From: Coriobacteriaceae bacterium
GTDB taxonomy: Bacteria > Actinomycetota > Coriobacteriia > Coriobacteriales > Coriobacteriaceae
Assembly (NCBI GenBank): GCA_030525945.1
Contig: JAUNDT010000003.1
Span: forward strand, 101,319-165,318
Reading direction: 5' to 3'
Length of the DNA: 64,000 nt
Positions 25,174-33,811 of the stretch are shown here, one piece after another. Position 1 is the stretch's first letter. Every line of letters begins with the position of its first letter. The translations under genes and the position numbers were made by a program. The notes under the pieces were generated by a model, which saw only the letters and a list, made by a program, of their open reading frames with translations, was not told the origin of the DNA and ran no database searches.

Positions 25174-25405
25174 GGATTGGCCGCAATGGTCAAAACACTC
25201 GAATATTGCGCTATTTGTGCAGTCGTCTTTGCGTGGTGCGTCCCTAAAATGAGGTGTGAGCTAGGTCTTTTCCACAATGAAGGGAAGAATTCGTTGTCGA
25301 AAAGGCCGAAAACATGTTTAAGAGGCGCGCGGGAGAATATGCATAGCCTCTTGGCGCGGGTGAATTGCGCAATATTCGAGTATTTTGACCACTAAAGCCG
25401 ATTTG
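25174..25405. repeat. Long inverted repeat with 150-base interior
   Basis: The inner arms GGTCAAAACACTCGAATATT (25188-25211) and the complement at 25367-25390 differ at one base of 24. Pairing continues outward less perfectly (GGATTGGCCGCAAT against AAATCGGCTTTAGT complement) for about 14 more bases. The interior shows no ORF, promoter or hairpin of note. It sits in a 740-bp gene-free stretch between the phosphatase and DUF1015 genes. Confidence 0.75.
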
Positions 25406-25425
25406 CGCGGAAGACGGCAATAATT

Positions 25426-25452
25426 CCGAGCCCGAGCCCGAGCCCGAGCCCG
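25426..25452 (+). repeat. CCGAGC hexamer microsatellite
   Basis: Four perfect CCGAGC units followed by CCG. The next 90 bases contain loosely related GGTTCGAG/GGGCTC words, so the hexamer may be the intact remnant of a longer array. Confidence 0.85.
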
Positions 25453-25714
25453 GTTTCGGGTCTGGGCTGGGTTCGGTTTCGAGTTCGAGTACAGTCTTGG
25501 GCTCAGGTTCGAGGGTGCGGGCGCTTGGCATCGTGCGAAGTCCATTGATGCGTCCTACTTCGCTGCTCAGAAGTCTTTGCAGCTGATGCCAGGTGATGCG
25601 CACTGACTCGCTCCGGCCTCGTTCTCTGGGTATTCGCGTGACTGCGCGGGGCGCCAGGTCAGGAGCATTGGCCGAGAGGGATGTCTGGGCATGGGTATGG
25701 GTGCGGATTATATG

Positions 25715-26539
25715 CTAGGCACCAATCTTTTTGGCAATACGGTGAACGAACAGCCCGATACCGCGGCTTGACGTAAGTGAATCGCTCTCGGTTGATTCGG
25801 CAGACGCAATTTTCTCGCTGGTAGACGACGCATTTACATCGGGTTCATTTTCGGCGACGTTGCGCTTGCAATCCGAGCTGATGACGTGGCTTTCCGGGAA
25901 CAGGATGGATAGGAAGAAGTTGAACGGCTCCTTGCCACTGTATGTGCCCAACTTCTGTGCCGCCGCACGCATATCACGCGCAGCTATCATCGCGCCCGCC
26001 GCGCTTGCGCCGCCATCGAAGACTCGTGTGTGGGGGATGGTCGCGAGCATGGCGCGCAGGGCGTCAACTGCATCGCGGCGGACGACCTCCCAGACTTTGT
26101 GACGCGTGCCCGTCTCATCCAAAAAAGAGTACAAGGGCGTCGAAGTTTTTGCCGCTGCGATGATCATGTCGAGCACTGGCTGGTCGGGGTACGCGAGGCA
26201 AACGGGGTCGTTTTGGCAGCCGAGTGCCTTGATGAGCTCGAAAGTGGGCAGTGCCTCTCTGGATGCAAACTCCTGATGCTCGGTCAGGCTGCTCTCGTAT
26301 TCGTCGACTGCGCATACCGCGACGATGCCCGTGCGTGAGCGGGCTGCATCGGTAATTTCATAGATGTAATAGGCAAGGTTTTTGTCCTCGACGAGCGTGC
26401 CGTTTTCAATAAACGAACGGAGGCGCTCGGCGGCATCATGGGCGGCGCCAGCGTCACGAAGTGCCGCGTGCGATGTGGATGCGAATTCGGCCGCGCGCTC
26501 GGGGACGGGCCGGATGCAAGGAAAGGGAAGTGCCTTCAT
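25715..26539 (-). CDS. Degenerate/truncated DUF1015 family protein
   Basis: A 274-residue protein whose first two-thirds match the DUF1015 family, some members of which are free serine kinases. IRPVPERAAEFAST is the family N-terminus; AYYIYEITDAARSRTGIVAV and EPFNFFLSILFPESH are internal family blocks. The usual proline-rich PPYDV segment after the N-terminus is absent. The protein stops soon after the LFP block, whereas full members continue for well over 100 residues. The last 60 residues are Ser/Glu-rich and unlike the family. It may be a decayed or repurposed copy. AGGA lies before the ATG. Confidence 0.6.
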   Translation of the reverse strand: MKALPFPCIRPVPERAAEFASTSHAALRDAGAAHDAAERLRSFIENGTLVEDKNLAYYIYEITDAARSRTGIVAVCAVDEYESSLTEHQEFASREALPTFELIKALGCQNDPVCLAYPDQPVLDMIIAAAKTSTPLYSFLDETGTRHKVWEVVRRDAVDALRAMLATIPHTRVFDGGASAAGAMIAARDMRAAAQKLGTYSGKEPFNFFLSILFPESHVISSDCKRNVAENEPDVNASSTSEKIASAESTESDSLTSSRGIGLFVHRIAKKIGA

Positions 26540-26685
26540 GGGAGTCCTTTCAAAATAGTGATGCTCTTACGTTACCGCATGTTGTTTCAAATGAACGCGG
26601 GGACATTCGGAGGCGGGACAGGCGTCTCGCGTAAAGTCTCCTGCTGCCCTTTCGGTGCGGGTCAATGCCAATGTCGCATGGGACG

Positions 26686-26915
26686 GCGTCCTTCCGGCGT
26701 AGGGCGATCCCGCGGCGGTGGCGGCACTCTTTCGCTCGGGGGAGTGCCTTTGCGGCGTGGTGCCCTTACGGCATACGGCGAAGCCCTCGCGACACGCCGT
26801 CCTTCCGGCGTGAGGCGGTGTCTTGACGGCGCAGCTTCCTTGGCGGCATGGGAGCGGGCCCCTGCGGCGTAGGGGGCGCTGCTCTTATGGTGCGCGATGC
26901 CCTTAATAGCAAAAC
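26686..26915 (+). repeat. Degenerate CCTT-CGGCGT tandem array
   Basis: About ten loosely related units of roughly 15-22 bp, such as TCCTTCCGGCGTAGGGCG, GCCTTTGCGGCGTGGTGC, CCCTTACGGCATACGGCG, TCCTTCCGGCGTGAGGCG, TCTTGACGGCGCAG and CCCCTGCGGCGTAGGGG. It fills most of the gap between the DUF1015 and metallophosphoesterase genes. The changing period argues against a reading frame. No promoter is evident within it; none of the remaining 519-bp gap is coding. Confidence 0.55.
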
Positions 26916-27058
26916 CGCTCAACGGCGGAGCGCTCCTCAAGGAGCGGGCTTCCGGTGTAAGCAAGCAATCGCGCGCGGGCACCTGATGTTTGAGCCTGAG
27001 CGCTATCGGGAATACAATAACCCTAACGTTCAAGTTGACCTTGAAGGAGAATCGCGAC

Positions 27059-27928
27059 ATGGCGACATACGTGACATCCGACGCCCACGGGCATGTTCGA
27101 GCGCTCGACCAGGCGCTGTCGCTGGCGCAGCCTGGACGCGATGACGCCGTGTACGTTTTGGGCGACATGGTCGATCGCGGGCCAGACCCCGTGGGAGTCG
27201 TCAACCTCGTACGATCGCTGCAGAATGCCGTGGTGCTCGCGGGCAATCATGAGATGCTCATGCTCGAGGGCATGCGCGCGGCGGACGCTCGCGATAAGGC
27301 AGGCTGGCAATTCAACGGCGGCTTTGCGACGTCCGAGCAGCTCGAGCGGATGCCTCAGGAGCTTGTGATCGATCTACTTGAATGGGTGGAGAACCTGCCG
27401 ACCTTTGCGGTGGTGACCGCTCAGGAGCAGCGCGCCTCAATGGTCGCTGGCACGACCCGCGCGTATATCCTGACCCACGCGGGCATCGATGCCCCGCGCC
27501 TGAGGGCGAATTTGGCAGAAATGAGCATTGCTGCGGGTGCGCACGGCGGCTACGGCAATGTGGGCGCACGAGAGCTCGCCGTTGCCATGGGCGGGCAGGA
27601 TGCCGAGGACCTGCAGTGGATCCGCCAGGGATTCTGGGATGTGCCGACGGGCCTCGTGGGCCGCGACGGGCGCGGTCCGGTGGTCGTTGCGGGGCACACG
27701 CCCTCTATCTCGCTCGCGCGTTTTTCCAAGCTGATGTGCGGCGCAGGTATAGACGAGAAGGAGCGCGGCGTGGTTGTCGAGGTCGGGCCTTCGCGCGACA
27801 CCGGCGGGGTGCCCGATCGCGTTTGCATCGACTGCTCAGCTGCGGCGGGGTTCCCGAACGGACGCGTGGGGGTTATGCGCCTGGAAGACCGCCGCGTGTG
27901 GTACGCCGACGTCAACGAGGGCGAGTGA
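27059..27928 (+). CDS. Calcineurin-like metallophosphoesterase
   Basis: A 289-residue PPP-type phosphatase. The metal-binding motifs appear in order: TSDAHGHVRAL (D-x-H), VLGDMVDRGPDP (GDxVDRG), and LAGNHEMLML (GNHE), with later His residues in LTHAGID and VVAGHTPS. This order is typical of PrpA/ApaH-like Ser/Thr phosphatases and related enzymes. The ATG at 27059 has GAAGGAGA upstream; an in-frame ATG at 26990 is less likely. It may be a protein phosphatase or a dinucleotide hydrolase; sequence alone does not decide. No kinase gene is adjacent. Confidence 0.92.
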   Translation: MATYVTSDAHGHVRALDQALSLAQPGRDDAVYVLGDMVDRGPDPVGVVNLVRSLQNAVVLAGNHEMLMLEGMRAADARDKAGWQFNGGFATSEQLERMPQELVIDLLEWVENLPTFAVVTAQEQRASMVAGTTRAYILTHAGIDAPRLRANLAEMSIAAGAHGGYGNVGARELAVAMGGQDAEDLQWIRQGFWDVPTGLVGRDGRGPVVVAGHTPSISLARFSKLMCGAGIDEKERGVVVEVGPSRDTGGVPDRVCIDCSAAAGFPNGRVGVMRLEDRRVWYADVNEGE

Positions 27929-28006
27929 CGGCGCGCTCGGCGTCCCGTCATTGAGGTACGGCTGCAGAGTCCCGTGCGTATGACGGGGCTGGGGAGCCCA
28001 TGCTCA

Positions 28007-28054
28007 TGACCGTTGATGGGCATGACGTTTGATGAGTGCGACCGTTGATGGCAC
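28007..28054 (+). repeat. Three-copy 16-bp tandem repeat
   Basis: TGACCGTTGATGGGCA, TGACGTTTGATGAGTG and CGACCGTTGATGGCAC lie head to tail. They are in the 311-bp gap between two convergent genes, with no coding function seen. Confidence 0.65.
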
Positions 28055-28175
28055 GCGGTGTTGGATTCGCGCCTGGGGCTTTGGAATGCGCATCGAGTAC
28101 GTCTCGATCTGCCCTCGGAGCTGGGCGCGCCGTCGGCATTGAGGCCGCACTCGCAAAGCGACGCGTCGAGGAGAC

Positions 28176-28227
28176 GGCGTTGCATGCATGGGGCCCAAGC
28201 GGGCGTTGCATGCATGGGGCCCAGGCA
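28176..28227 (+). repeat. Two-copy 26-bp tandem repeat
   Basis: GGCGTTGCATGCATGGGGCC plus CA occurs at 28176 and again at 28202 without change over 22 bases; the remaining four bases differ slightly. It contains the palindrome TGCATGCA. It lies just beyond the stop of the flippase gene. Confidence 0.8.
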
Positions 28228-28239
28228 GGCGAACCTTGG

Positions 28240-29733
28240 CTAGGACCTGAACGGAGAGCGGTGCTTGTCCGACAGGTTTTGCCGAATGCGGTAATACTCG
28301 ATGGCCAGCAGCACGAGGAGCAGCGTCATCGAGGCGAGATATCCCGCGACCGCGCCCGTCAGGCCAAACAGCCAAATGAGCGCCGTGGGAACGACCGGCG
28401 CAAAGGCGAACGTGATGAGATAGGGCTTGGTTGCCGAGCTCTGGTGCCGCAAAACCGTGACGATCGCGTACAGGAAGTCGATCGCCGCGCTCACGCCTCC
28501 GGCAATGACCATAAGGTAGGCGAGCGTACGGAACTTCTCGAAATCAAGGCCGTACATGAACCCCATGACGGGGATGCCGATCCAACCCATAAAAACGAGC
28601 GTACCGGCGGTGAGCGCGCAGATCACTCCGATCATGGCGAGCACGATAAGGTCGAAGCGCTTGCGCCGCCTCGGGTTAGCCCAAATGTTGGCAAGACGCA
28701 AGAGCTGCGGCTTGTACATAAAGCTCGCGGCCAGCAAGATGCCCTGAGCGGGGAAGAACAGCGCGTTGAAGTACAGCTGATTGTCGTAAGAGAGCATGCC
28801 CTCCATGGCAAACTTGGGCAGGCTCTCGATGAGATTGAACAGGAAGAGCGCGGAAAACAGCGGGAAGCAGTGGCGGAACAGCTTTCCGACCTCCTGCGTT
28901 TTCCAGGGGCGCGATGCTTCGGTCTCAAGCAGAGCGAGGGGCACGGACACGATAACGAGCGATGCCACGGCGGCGATGGCCATACCTACGGCCGCGATGC
29001 CGATCGAGCGCGTGAGGAAGAGCAGTACGGAGAACACGACGATAGCGGCCAATGAGCGCAGCGCCTGGCTCACACCCGCCAGGTATAGCTTGTCCGCCTG
29101 CTGCAGACGCCCCTCGTATACGTCGGCCAGGCCATCCACCACCTTGTAGACGTACACGCCCATCGAAAGCATGAACATTGCGGGGCCGTAGTCGCGTATG
29201 GTGCAGTACAAAAGGCCCACGAGCAGGGCGATTGCCGAGGTTATCAGGCGATTGACCTGGTAGGACGAAAAAGAGCTCTTCTCGTCGATGTCGGAGACCT
29301 GGAAGTTACGCACGCCGTAGTTTGCCAAGAACATGAGCAGCGTGCCGGCGGCGAACGCCATGGAGAACATACCGGCCTTCTCGGCGCCGACCAGCTGCGT
29401 GGATACGACCGTGAGCACGGGGAATACCATGCCCCACACGCCGATGCCGAGCGTGTTCCACAGATAATCGCGCGCGGTTTCGCCGCTTTCGTATTCGGCT
29501 TCTTGAGCCGACAGGCCGCCCTCGTAAACAGATGTGTAGAGGCGCGTCCACCAGGCGTTGGCCAGGCGGGCGAGGGGGCCGGGCTCATGGGCGGCGTGCG
29601 GGGTGCTCGCCGTGCGTTGTGACGGCGCCATGGTGCGGTTGCCGCCAAAGAGCGTGACGCTATGGCGCTCGTCATGCCGACGATGCAGGTCGCGGACCTT
29701 ACGGCGGAGATTGTCCAGAGGGTTGTGCTGCAC
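28240..29733 (-). CDS. Polysaccharide/lipid-linked oligosaccharide flippase-like membrane protein
   Basis: A membrane protein of about 497 residues with roughly 12-14 hydrophobic segments, resembling Wzx/MOP-type flippases of surface polysaccharides. An N-terminal cytoplasmic part (DNLRRKVRDLHRRH onward, then a Pro/Ala-rich linker) precedes the first helix, near YLWNTLGIGVWGMVFPVL. The start is uncertain. GTG 29733 has GGAAGG close upstream and lies just after a -10 like TATACT (29761-29766), whereas an ATG at 29631 lacks a clear site. Longer reading to 29937 would lie upstream of that promoter. No glycosyltransferase genes are adjacent, which is unusual for a Wzx. Confidence 0.75.
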   Translation of the reverse strand: MQHNPLDNLRRKVRDLHRRHDERHSVTLFGGNRTMAPSQRTASTPHAAHEPGPLARLANAWWTRLYTSVYEGGLSAQEAEYESGETARDYLWNTLGIGVWGMVFPVLTVVSTQLVGAEKAGMFSMAFAAGTLLMFLANYGVRNFQVSDIDEKSSFSSYQVNRLITSAIALLVGLLYCTIRDYGPAMFMLSMGVYVYKVVDGLADVYEGRLQQADKLYLAGVSQALRSLAAIVVFSVLLFLTRSIGIAAVGMAIAAVASLVIVSVPLALLETEASRPWKTQEVGKLFRHCFPLFSALFLFNLIESLPKFAMEGMLSYDNQLYFNALFFPAQGILLAASFMYKPQLLRLANIWANPRRRKRFDLIVLAMIGVICALTAGTLVFMGWIGIPVMGFMYGLDFEKFRTLAYLMVIAGGVSAAIDFLYAIVTVLRHQSSATKPYLITFAFAPVVPTALIWLFGLTGAVAGYLASMTLLLVLLAIEYYRIRQNLSDKHRSPFRS

Positions 29734-29808
29734 GTGCCTTCCAATCAACGGGTGCAAATCAGTATAGCGCGCCGTGCGGACGCGCATGATACACCAGGCC
29801 GGGCGGGG

Positions 29809-29880
29809 CTGGCAGGAAGGGCCGGACCGAGCGGACTTGGCAGGGAAGACCTGGCAGGGCGGTTCCGCAGGGAGGAGGGC
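29809..29880 (+). repeat. Degenerate GGCAGGGA-type tandem array
   Basis: Roughly 15-bp units around the word TGGCAGGGAAGACC, for example at 29838 and 29852, with weaker neighbours on both sides (TGGCAGGAAGGG, CGCAGGGAGGAGG). The array lies in the divergent gap before the lactate permease gene. The rest of the 371-bp gap holds only the flippase promoter. Confidence 0.45.
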
Positions 29881-30104
29881 TTGCTGCCAGCGGGTCCTCC
29901 TGGCCCCGCGCACCGCCGCCAGCTCGCGCGAAACCACACTTCGGCAGCCGCGCTCCGCCGACCCTGAAACGCGCCCGCCAGGCCCGGTGGGATGCCGGTG
30001 AATGGATGCCGGCGCACTCTCAAATCGCGCGCTTTGGGGTATCCTTTGTGGGCTGCGTGCTCTGCGCGCTCGTAGATAACCCGAACAGACGTGAGGAGCT
30101 CTTG

Positions 30105-31673
30105 GTGTCTATATCCGCTTTGGCGCTGCCGTTCGCGCTCGCCTTGCTGCCCATCCTTTGGCTGGTCGTGGGCCTGATCGCCCTGCGCCTACCCGCGTGG
30201 AAAGCCGCCGCGGGCTCGTTTGTCATTGCTTGCGGACTAGCGCTCACGTGGTGGCGGCTTCCCGCCTTTGAGGTGCTCACCGCGAGTCTCGAGGGCTTTT
30301 TGATGGCGCTGTGGCCCATCGTGCTGGTGATCATCGCCGCGGTGTTCACCTATAACCTGTGCGTGCGCACCGGGGCCATGGACACCATCAGCGCCATGAT
30401 CACCTCGCTTTCGAGCGACCGCCGCGTTCTCGCGCTGCTGGTTGCATGGTGCTTCGGCGGCTTCATGGAGGGCATGAGCGGTTTCGGTACCGCCGTGGCC
30501 ATCCCCGCGGGTATGCTCGCGGCCCTGGGATTCGGCCCGCTGCGAGCGGTTCTCCTGTGCGTGGTCGCCAACGGCGTGCCCACCTGCTTTGGCTCGGTCG
30601 GCGTCCCCACGGTCTCGCTTGCGGGCCTGACGGGCCTCGACCCCGTTCAGCTCGCGTTTACCGAGATGCTGCAGCTTGCGCCGTTCTTTATCATCGTTCC
30701 GTTCATCATCGTTCTTATCGCGGGTGAGCCCGAGGACGCCGGCAAGTGCCTGGGCATTGCGGAGCGCCTGCGTGGCGTGGGCCTCATCACGCTGGTCGCC
30801 GGCGTTGCTTATGCCCTGCCCGCGTTGGGCGTGGCGGCGGTTATGGGCCCCGAGCTCGTCGTCGTGGTCGGTTCCCTGTGCTCGCTGCTCGCCGTTGCCG
30901 CGCTCGCCCGTCGCAAGCGCTCGGAGGATTCCGCCTTTGCCATGGAGATCGCGCCTTCCAAGGGTGTGTCGATGGGCGAGGCCCTGCGCGCGTGGTCGTG
31001 CTTCATCCTCATCTTCGTCCTGCTGCTCGGCACCTCCAAGCTCGTGGCCCCGGTGAACGGCTGGCTCGCCCAATTTGCCAGCAGCGTGCAGATCTATTCG
31101 GGCGCCAACCCCTCGACCGTGACCTTCACCTGGGTGAATACCCCGGGTGTCTGGATATTCATCGCCGCGTTCGCGGGCGGCCTCATCCAGGGAGCCTCGG
31201 TGCGCACCATGGGCGAGGTTCTGCTCGCAACCATCAAGCAGATGAGCCCTACGGCTATCACGATGCTGTCGGTTCTCGGGTGCGCCAAGGTGATGGGCTA
31301 CGCTGGCATGATCGGCGCCATCTCGTCGTTCTGCATCGCGGTTACCGGCGCGCTCTTCCCGCTGATGGCCCCGGTCATCGGTGCCGTGGGCGCCTTCGTT
31401 ACGGGTTCGGGCACGAGTTCGGGACTGCTATTCGGCTCGGTTCAGCTCCAGGCCGCCGAGGCGCTCTCGCTTGACCCCAGCTGGATCGTTGCCCTGAACT
31501 CGCTGGGAGTGGGCGCGGGCAAGATGATCTCCCCGCAGACGCTCGCCATCGGCATGGCGGCGGTACAGGTCACGGGCGCTGAGGGCAAGCTGCTCGCCCG
31601 CGTCATGCCCATCGCGCTGGCGTTCATGGTTCTCATGGCCCTCGTTGGATTTGTCGGAGCGGCGTTGATGTAG
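30105..31673 (+). CDS. lctP: L-lactate permease
   Basis: A 522-residue LctP/GlcA-family carrier importing lactate or glycolate with protons. The family core GGFMEGMSGFGTAVAIPAG near residue 120 and VTGSGTSSGLLFGSVQLQAA toward the C-terminus are diagnostic. There are about 13 membrane segments. GTG at 30105 is preferred because GAGGAG lies at 30093-30098; an ATG at 30006 would add 33 residues of non-family sequence. No lactate dehydrogenase gene lies nearby. Confidence 0.94.
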   Translation: MSISALALPFALALLPILWLVVGLIALRLPAWKAAAGSFVIACGLALTWWRLPAFEVLTASLEGFLMALWPIVLVIIAAVFTYNLCVRTGAMDTISAMITSLSSDRRVLALLVAWCFGGFMEGMSGFGTAVAIPAGMLAALGFGPLRAVLLCVVANGVPTCFGSVGVPTVSLAGLTGLDPVQLAFTEMLQLAPFFIIVPFIIVLIAGEPEDAGKCLGIAERLRGVGLITLVAGVAYALPALGVAAVMGPELVVVVGSLCSLLAVAALARRKRSEDSAFAMEIAPSKGVSMGEALRAWSCFILIFVLLLGTSKLVAPVNGWLAQFASSVQIYSGANPSTVTFTWVNTPGVWIFIAAFAGGLIQGASVRTMGEVLLATIKQMSPTAITMLSVLGCAKVMGYAGMIGAISSFCIAVTGALFPLMAPVIGAVGAFVTGSGTSSGLLFGSVQLQAAEALSLDPSWIVALNSLGVGAGKMISPQTLAIGMAAVQVTGAEGKLLARVMPIALAFMVLMALVGFVGAALM

Positions 31674-31710
31674 CAGCTTTGGGCCCTGAGCCTGATCGCC
31701 TCTGGCATTT

Positions 31711-31765
31711 GCGGGTGTTCGCGCTGTGCTGCCGCGGGTGCTCGCATCGCGCTGTCGCGGACGCG
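31711..31765 (+). repeat. 23-bp tandem repeat after lctP
   Basis: GCGGGTGTTCGCGCTGTGCT plus GCC at 31711 and GCGGGTGCTCGCATCGCGCT plus GTC at 31734, then a partial GCGGACGCG. It begins 37 bases beyond the lctP stop. Confidence 0.6.
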
Positions 31766-31863
31766 TACCCGCCGGCCCCGCCGCGCTCAACCACGAAGGC
31801 GGCCGCGGCGTTCGCGCCGTCTTTCCGTATCCAACCGTTCGCTCCGTGCGCTACGGGTAAAAA

Positions 31864-31900
31864 CGCGCCCTCCCCGTGTGATGTGCATGGGGAGGGCGCG
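31864..31900 (-). terminator. Terminator hairpin with minus-strand T-tract
   Basis: CGCGCCCTCCCC pairs with GGGGAGGGCGCG. On the minus strand it is followed by TTTTTACCC, so it stops leftward transcription from pckA. On the + strand it has no T-tract after lctP. Confidence 0.7.
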
Positions 31901-31931
31901 ATGCTTAAGGGCGAAAAGCGGTTCCGCAGAA

Positions 31932-32007
31932 GGCGGCGCTCAATGCACCGCTCATGCGCCGCCAGGCTCGCTCAGGCCCGCGACACCGCTATGACGCGGG
32001 CCTGAGC
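31932..32007. terminator. Two hairpins downstream of pckA
   Basis: GGCGGCGC/GCGCCGCC (31932-31963) and GCTCAGGCCCGCG/CGCGGGCCTGAGC (31970-32007) stand side by side just after the pckA stop. Neither has a T-tract, so they may protect the 3' end, with final termination at 31864-31900. Confidence 0.5.
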
Positions 32008-32019
32008 TTGCGAAAGGAG

Positions 32020-33636
32020 CTACCCGCGCGGGCCGGCGCTCTTGACGTTCTCGGGCAGGTGGGCGTACTTCTTCTCGAAGTTCTCCTGGAACATACCGGC
32101 GAGGGTATGGGCGGTCTCGTCGTAGAGGGACTTGCTCGGCCACAGCTCCCAGGGAACCATCACGTTGTCCGGCACGCCGGGGCAGGTGGTGGGGATATCG
32201 AGGTTAAAGATGTCGTCGTGGATGAACTTGGCGTTCTCGAGCGTGCCGTCGAGCGCGCGTGCGACGAGGTTACGCGTGTAGACGAGCTCGATACGGTGAC
32301 CGGTGCCGTAGCTGCCGCCGATCCAGCCGGTGTTCACCAGGTACACGCGGGTGTTGCCGCGCTCAATGCGCTCACCGAGCATCTTGGCGTACACCATGGG
32401 GTCCAGCGGCATGAACGGCTCGCCGAACAGCGAGGAGAACGTGGGCACGGGCTCCTCGATGCCGACCTCGGTGCCGGCGACCTTGGCGGTGAAGCCGGTG
32501 ACGAAGTGATACATCGCGGCATCGGCGCTCAGGCGCGAGATGGGGGGCAGCACGCCGAAGGCGTCGCAGGTGAGGAACACGACGACGGACGGCTCCTGGC
32601 CGCAGCCCATGGTCCACGCGTTGGGGATGTGCTCGACGGGGTAGCCCACGCGCGTGTTGCTCGTAAGGCTGACGTCGTCGTAGTCGGGCTGGCGCGCGTC
32701 GTTGAGCACGACGTTCTCGCACAGGCTGCCAAAGCGCACGGCGCGGAAGATCTCGGGCTCGTGGCGCTCGTCAAGGCCGTCGCACTTGGCGTAGCAGCCG
32801 CCCTCGATGTTGAAGATGCCCTCGCCAAGTGCCCAGCCGTGCTCGTCGTCGCCGATGAGCAGGCGCTTGGGGTCGGCGGAAAGCGTGGTCTTGCCCGTGC
32901 CGGACAGGCCGAAGAACACCGCGGTCTCGTGGGACACGGGGTCCATGGAGGCGGAGCAGTGCATGGAGAGCACGTTGTCCTCGACCGGCAGCAGGTAGTT
33001 CATAACGGAGAAGATGGACTTCTTGATCTCGCCGGAGTAGCCGGTGCCCGCGACCACGATGGTGCGCTCGGCGAAGTTGATGATGACGGCCGCCTCGGAG
33101 TTCACGCCGTCGCGCTCGGGGTCGCACTTGTAGCCGGGGGCGGCGAGGATGGTGAAGTCGGGCTCGCCGTAGAGCTTGCGCTCGCCGTCGGTGGGACGGA
33201 CGAGCAACTGCGTGATGAAGAGCGCCTGGCTCGCGCGCTCGCAGGTAACCATGAACTTGCGCGCGTGCTTGCGGTTGGCGCCGGCCATGCCGCGTACGAC
33301 GAACAGGTCGCGCTCGGAGAGATAGGCGGCGACGGCGTCGCGGATCTTTTCGTACTTCTCCTGGGAAATGGCGACGTTGGTGGTACCCCAGGCGATCTTC
33401 GAATGCACGTCGGGAGTGTCCACCACGAATCGGTCCTTGGGGCTGCGGCCGGTGTACTTGCCGGTCTCGACAACAAGGGAGCCGTTGGCGGCGAGCTTGC
33501 CCTCGTGGCGGTTGAGCGCCTCCTCAACCAGGGCCGCGGGCGGCATGTCCACGTTCACGACGTGCTTGGCCTTGCCCTTGCCCTTAGCGCCAATGCCGTA
33601 GCGCTCAAGAACTTTGGTGACGGAATCAGTTGCCAT
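32020..33636 (-). CDS. pckA: Phosphoenolpyruvate carboxykinase (ATP)
   Basis: A 538-residue ATP-type PEPCK interconverting oxaloacetate and phosphoenolpyruvate. The kinase P-loop GLSGTGKTTL lies near residues 241-250, followed by DPKRLLIGDDEHGW with the second metal ligands. The N-terminal block GSLVVETGKYTGRSPKDRF and the segment AGTEVGIEEP are family marks. ATG 33636 is preceded by GGAGGAACG. In anaerobes the enzyme often runs toward oxaloacetate with ATP gain; that direction is inference. A LacI-type palindrome lies in its leader. Confidence 0.97.
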   Translation of the reverse strand: MATDSVTKVLERYGIGAKGKGKAKHVVNVDMPPAALVEEALNRHEGKLAANGSLVVETGKYTGRSPKDRFVVDTPDVHSKIAWGTTNVAISQEKYEKIRDAVAAYLSERDLFVVRGMAGANRKHARKFMVTCERASQALFITQLLVRPTDGERKLYGEPDFTILAAPGYKCDPERDGVNSEAAVIINFAERTIVVAGTGYSGEIKKSIFSVMNYLLPVEDNVLSMHCSASMDPVSHETAVFFGLSGTGKTTLSADPKRLLIGDDEHGWALGEGIFNIEGGCYAKCDGLDERHEPEIFRAVRFGSLCENVVLNDARQPDYDDVSLTSNTRVGYPVEHIPNAWTMGCGQEPSVVVFLTCDAFGVLPPISRLSADAAMYHFVTGFTAKVAGTEVGIEEPVPTFSSLFGEPFMPLDPMVYAKMLGERIERGNTRVYLVNTGWIGGSYGTGHRIELVYTRNLVARALDGTLENAKFIHDDIFNLDIPTTCPGVPDNVMVPWELWPSKSLYDETAHTLAGMFQENFEKKYAHLPENVKSAGPRG

Positions 33637-33687
33637 GGTCGTTCCTCCTTGGAGCGTCAGTTCGGTGTAACGAGGTGGCTGAGCACC

Positions 33688-33722
33688 TAAAACGTTTTAC
33701 CGTTGCATCTTCTCCATTAATA
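33688..33722 (-). promoter_or_regulatory. pckA -10 and operator-like palindrome
   Basis: The 12-base palindrome TAAAACGTTTTA (33688-33699) has the AANCGNTT centre typical of LacI/CcpA-family operators. A -10-like TATTAA (33717-33722, read leftward) is 17 bases upstream of it, so a bound repressor would sit over the start of transcription. A catabolite-type control of pckA is plausible. Confidence 0.45.
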
Positions 33723-33811
33723 CCCCATACCTTTACGCGTGAGAATCATCGCCTCGGTAAAGGGGGCTCGTCTTTCGGCGAGCGGTAGGAGGGGCGGGCG
33801 CTCGCCGGCTT

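Noticed and set aside
25174-25405. Insertion sequence
   Set aside because: No transposase frame fits between the arms, and no target-site duplication is visible.
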